Positions 4,620 through 7,212 of a stretch of DNA of 7,212 bases are shown piece after piece (position 1 is the stretch's first letter; each line of letters starts with the position of its first letter). This stretch comes from CAYNST01 sp964399955 (lineage in GTDB: Bacteria; Pseudomonadota; Gammaproteobacteria; Pseudomonadales; Cellvibrionaceae): NCBI GenBank assembly GCA_964399955.1, contig CAYNST010000148.1, forward strand, positions 1 to 7,212, given 5' to 3'. Under the pieces are notes generated by a model. That model ran no database searches. It saw only the letters and a program-made list of their open reading frames with translations, and had not been told where the DNA came from. The translations under genes and the position numbers were made by a program.

Positions 4620-7145
4620 ATGAAGTCTCTTGCCGTGCGGGCTGCCGTTTATGGGCTGCTCATTGTACTGGGGCTGTTAAGTGCGCTGCCCAATGTATTA
4701 CCCGATCACCTGGCCAACAAACTGCCCGACTGGTATTCACAAAACACTTTGACCCTGGGCCTGGATCTGCGTGGCGGCTCCCACTTATTGCTGGAAGTTG
4801 ATACTCAAACCTTGTTGCTCGACGAGAATCAGCGCTTTGCGGACAGATTCAGTGATGAGCTGAGCCGGCGGGGGTTTGCACACGCCCACCCGGAGGTTAG
4901 CCTGCAGCACATAGTGTTGCGGCCAAACGCTGGCACGCAGATTGACAGTTTTGCGGAAGCGGTGCGCAATCTGCTGCAAGCTGACCGGGCAACGGCACAA
5001 AACTACATGGCCAATCGCTACGAAACCACCATGCGTTTGCGCCCCACGGCTGACTATATAAAAGCACTTAATGCGGATGCGGTAGAGCGCAGTCTTGAGG
5101 TTGTGCGTGGTCGTCTGGACGAAACCGGTTTGGTAGACCCCAGTATCACCCGCCAAGGTGACGACGGCGTGCTGGTGCAACTTCCGGGCGTGGACAACCC
5201 GGGGCAAATCCGCAAATTGCTGGGCACCACCGCGAAGATGACCTTTCACTGGGCCGTCAATGCTCAATGGCCTGCAGACGGATTGTTGATGAGCGTACCC
5301 GGGCAAATTGCAGGTGAACAGTACCGGCTGGAGCGGCAGGTGGCCCTGGAGGGTAAACACATCTCCGATGCTCAGTTGGCTTTCAATCAGGATACCGGGC
5401 AGCCTGTAGTCAATTTCAAACTTGATAAAGAAGGTGCACGTCAGTTTGGCGACATGACCTCGGAAAACCTGGGGCGCGCATTGGCGGTGGTATTGGACGG
5501 AAAGGTCATTACAGCACCCGTGATACAGAGCGTCATTGCCGGTGGCAGCGGTGAAATCAGCGGCTCGTTCACCTCAAGTGAGGCCAATGAGCTGGCTCTA
5601 CTGCTCAGAGCCGGCGCTTTGCCGGCGCCACTGAAGGTGATAGAAGAACGCACGGTGGGCCCGGACCTGGGCAGCGACTCCATTGCCATGGGGCTCAGCA
5701 CCGGTGTAATGGGAACATTGCTGGTATTCGGCTTCATGCTGATTATTTACGGGCGTTGGGGTGTCATCTCCTGTGTCGCGCTGGCCGTGAACATCGGCTT
5801 GATCTTTGGAATTCTGAGCCTACTGGGCGCCACTTTGACCCTACCGGGCATTGCCGGCATTATTTTGAGCATTGGTATGGCGGTGGATGCCAATATACTG
5901 ATCAACGAGCGCATACGCGAAGAGCTGGCAGCGGGGCGCAGCGCCTTCAGCGCTTTGAACGCCGGGTTCAAACGCGCATTGGCTACCATTGTGGACTCCA
6001 ACATCACCACGCTGATTGCCATCAGTCTGCTGTTCATGTTTGGCAGTGGCCCGGTCAAAGGGTTTGCGGTGACCATGGCCATAGGGCTTCTTACGTCAAT
6101 GTTCACCGCTGTGGGTGTTACCCGCGCCTTTATGGAATGGCGGGTATCCCGGTTGGGCGCCCAGCCGTTGCGCATCTCCGGCTTCCGCGGGATTGGTTCA
6201 AACGGCAGCAGGACACCGGATGTGCTTCGTTACCGCCGGGCCGGCCTGGTATTGTCGGCGGTACTGTCTCTGGCGGCGATACTCCTGTTCATCAACCCCG
6301 GGCTTAATTACGGTATCGACTTCAAGGGCGGCACAGTGGTTGAGGTGCAAGCGCCAAACGCCTCCATTCAGGACCTCCGCACCACCCTGCAGCAGCAGAA
6401 TTTTGCCCAGGCGGCCATTCAGGAAGTGGATGAATCCGACCGTTTCATGATACGGCTGCCCATGGAGAACGCCGCTCAGGTTGCCTCCGGCGAGCAAATT
6501 GACCAGCTCAAAAAAGCGGTGCAGTCGGTCTCTGACCAAGCTCAGTTTCACCGGGTGGAAATTGTAGGCCCCAAGGTCAGCGGCAACTTTGCCGACGCTA
6601 CCATATTGGCGGTGCTGCTTGCAGGGGTGGGTATGTTGGCTTACCTGTGGCTGCGGTTTGAATCGCATTTTGCGGTGGCAGCTACGCTTACCCTGGCTTT
6701 GGATGTGACTAAAACCATCGGGTTTTTTGCGCTGGCAGGCATTGAGTTCAACCTAACTGCGGTGGCGGCACTGCTGGCATTGATTGGCTATTCCATCAAC
6801 GACAAGGTTGTTGTATTTGACCGGGTGAGGGAAAATTTGCGGTTAATGCCGGAGGCTCCACTCGCGGAGGTGCTTAACCAAAGCATTGCCTCGACGCTGA
6901 CGCGCACCGTTTTTACCTCCGTTACCACACTCTTGGCGCTTCTGCCTATGGCCGTGGCAGGCGGCAGCGCGGTGGCAAGCTTTGCCCAGCCGCTGTTGTT
7001 CGGCATTATAATTGGCACCAGTTCGTCAATATTCATCGCCGCGCCTTTGCTCTTGTGGTTGGGGAATCGCCGGGCCAACCAAGGCCTGCAGCAATTGCGG
7101 CCCACGGAGGATCAACGCAGAGCGGAGCTTGACTTGATTCCCTGA
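4620..7145 (+). CDS. secDF: Protein translocase subunit SecDF (fused SecD-SecF)
   Basis: This 841-residue inner-membrane protein uses the proton (or sodium) motive force to help pull proteins out of the SecYEG channel on the periplasmic side. The SecD half starts with a membrane helix (about 7-27) and the LGLDLRGGSHLLLEVD motif, followed by the large periplasmic P1 region. That region includes VRGRLDETGLVDPSI, LVQLPGV and GSFTSSEANELALLLRAGALP. Five further helices (about 360-510) include GMAVDANILINERIREE with Asp423. The SecF half begins near residue 535 and shows GLNYGIDFKGGT (Asp567), VGPKVSGNF and YSINDKVVVFDRVREN with Asp728 and Asp734, then the final helices. Asp423 and Asp728 correspond to the ion-pathway aspartates known in this family. 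GAGGA stands six bases before the ATG. No lesions are seen. In most gammaproteobacteria SecD and SecF are separate and follow yajC; this fusion stands alone, so it may be a second paralogue. Confidence 0.95.
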   Translation: MKSLAVRAAVYGLLIVLGLLSALPNVLPDHLANKLPDWYSQNTLTLGLDLRGGSHLLLEVDTQTLLLDENQRFADRFSDELSRRGFAHAHPEVSLQHIVLRPNAGTQIDSFAEAVRNLLQADRATAQNYMANRYETTMRLRPTADYIKALNADAVERSLEVVRGRLDETGLVDPSITRQGDDGVLVQLPGVDNPGQIRKLLGTTAKMTFHWAVNAQWPADGLLMSVPGQIAGEQYRLERQVALEGKHISDAQLAFNQDTGQPVVNFKLDKEGARQFGDMTSENLGRALAVVLDGKVITAPVIQSVIAGGSGEISGSFTSSEANELALLLRAGALPAPLKVIEERTVGPDLGSDSIAMGLSTGVMGTLLVFGFMLIIYGRWGVISCVALAVNIGLIFGILSLLGATLTLPGIAGIILSIGMAVDANILINERIREELAAGRSAFSALNAGFKRALATIVDSNITTLIAISLLFMFGSGPVKGFAVTMAIGLLTSMFTAVGVTRAFMEWRVSRLGAQPLRISGFRGIGSNGSRTPDVLRYRRAGLVLSAVLSLAAILLFINPGLNYGIDFKGGTVVEVQAPNASIQDLRTTLQQQNFAQAAIQEVDESDRFMIRLPMENAAQVASGEQIDQLKKAVQSVSDQAQFHRVEIVGPKVSGNFADATILAVLLAGVGMLAYLWLRFESHFAVAATLTLALDVTKTIGFFALAGIEFNLTAVAALLALIGYSINDKVVVFDRVRENLRLMPEAPLAEVLNQSIASTLTRTVFTSVTTLLALLPMAVAGGSAVASFAQPLLFGIIIGTSSSIFIAAPLLLWLGNRRANQGLQQLRPTEDQRRAELDLIP

Positions 7146-7170
7146 TGGCAATTGACGGCATCAAACAAGG

Positions 7171-7199
7171 GGCACAACCTCTGCTGTTGTGCCTTACTT
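7171..7199 (+). terminator. Rho-independent-like terminator after secDF
   Basis: GGCACAAC and GTTGTGCC form a perfect 8-bp stem around the loop CTCTGCT, starting 25 bp after the secDF stop and followed by TTACTT. The T-tract is interrupted, so termination may be partial. Confidence 0.65.
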
Positions 7200-7212
7200 G
7201 CAGAGTTGCAGA

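Noticed and set aside
1..7212. CRISPR array, rRNA, integron attC sites or complete insertion sequence
   Set aside because: No regularly spaced repeats, rRNA sequence, recognisable attC pairs or transposase were seen.

Overview
The window looks like a chromosomal stretch of a gammaproteobacterium of moderate GC content. The basis is a proteobacterial-type fused SecD/SecF translocase, two type II toxin-antitoxin modules and a toxin/immunity-like block. A marine Marinobacter-like host would fit, but that is an impression and no marker gene settles it.

Region 1 (about 1-1300, all on the minus strand) is a defence or stability islet. Read in the transcription direction it holds a broken XRE-family regulator, a small 66-residue antitoxin and a RelE/ParE-family toxin with coupled ends. 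A perfect 11-bp inverted repeat follows, then a BrnT toxin overlapping the start of a BrnA-type antitoxin that runs off the window. The XRE gene carries both an in-frame stop and a one-base frameshift.

Region 2 (1296-1672) holds no gene I can support, only a weak promoter-like pair for the broken regulator. Region 3 (1673-3663, minus strand) is the most interesting part. A good promoter precedes a 325-residue protein with a long helical middle and a C-terminal glycine-zipper membrane segment. Next come a 115-residue three-helix membrane protein, an orphan fragment repeating only the last ~36 residues of the glycine-zipper protein, and a second 116-residue paralogue of the membrane protein. 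This is the layout of a polymorphic-toxin locus: full toxin, immunity, displaced toxin tip, second immunity. I infer a pore-forming effector, possibly delivered by a type VI or similar secretion system, but nothing in the window names the secretion route.

Region 4 (3567-4169) is mostly non-coding. It holds the effector promoter with palindromes beside it, a 9-bp-arm hairpin, a tandem TTGTTACAT repeat and a possible plus-strand promoter. Region 5 (4170-7199, plus strand) has a doubtful short lipoprotein-like ORF, then a complete 841-residue SecDF fusion ending in a hairpin terminator. No yajC, tgt or separate secD/secF lies beside it, so it may be a second, stand-alone SecDF.
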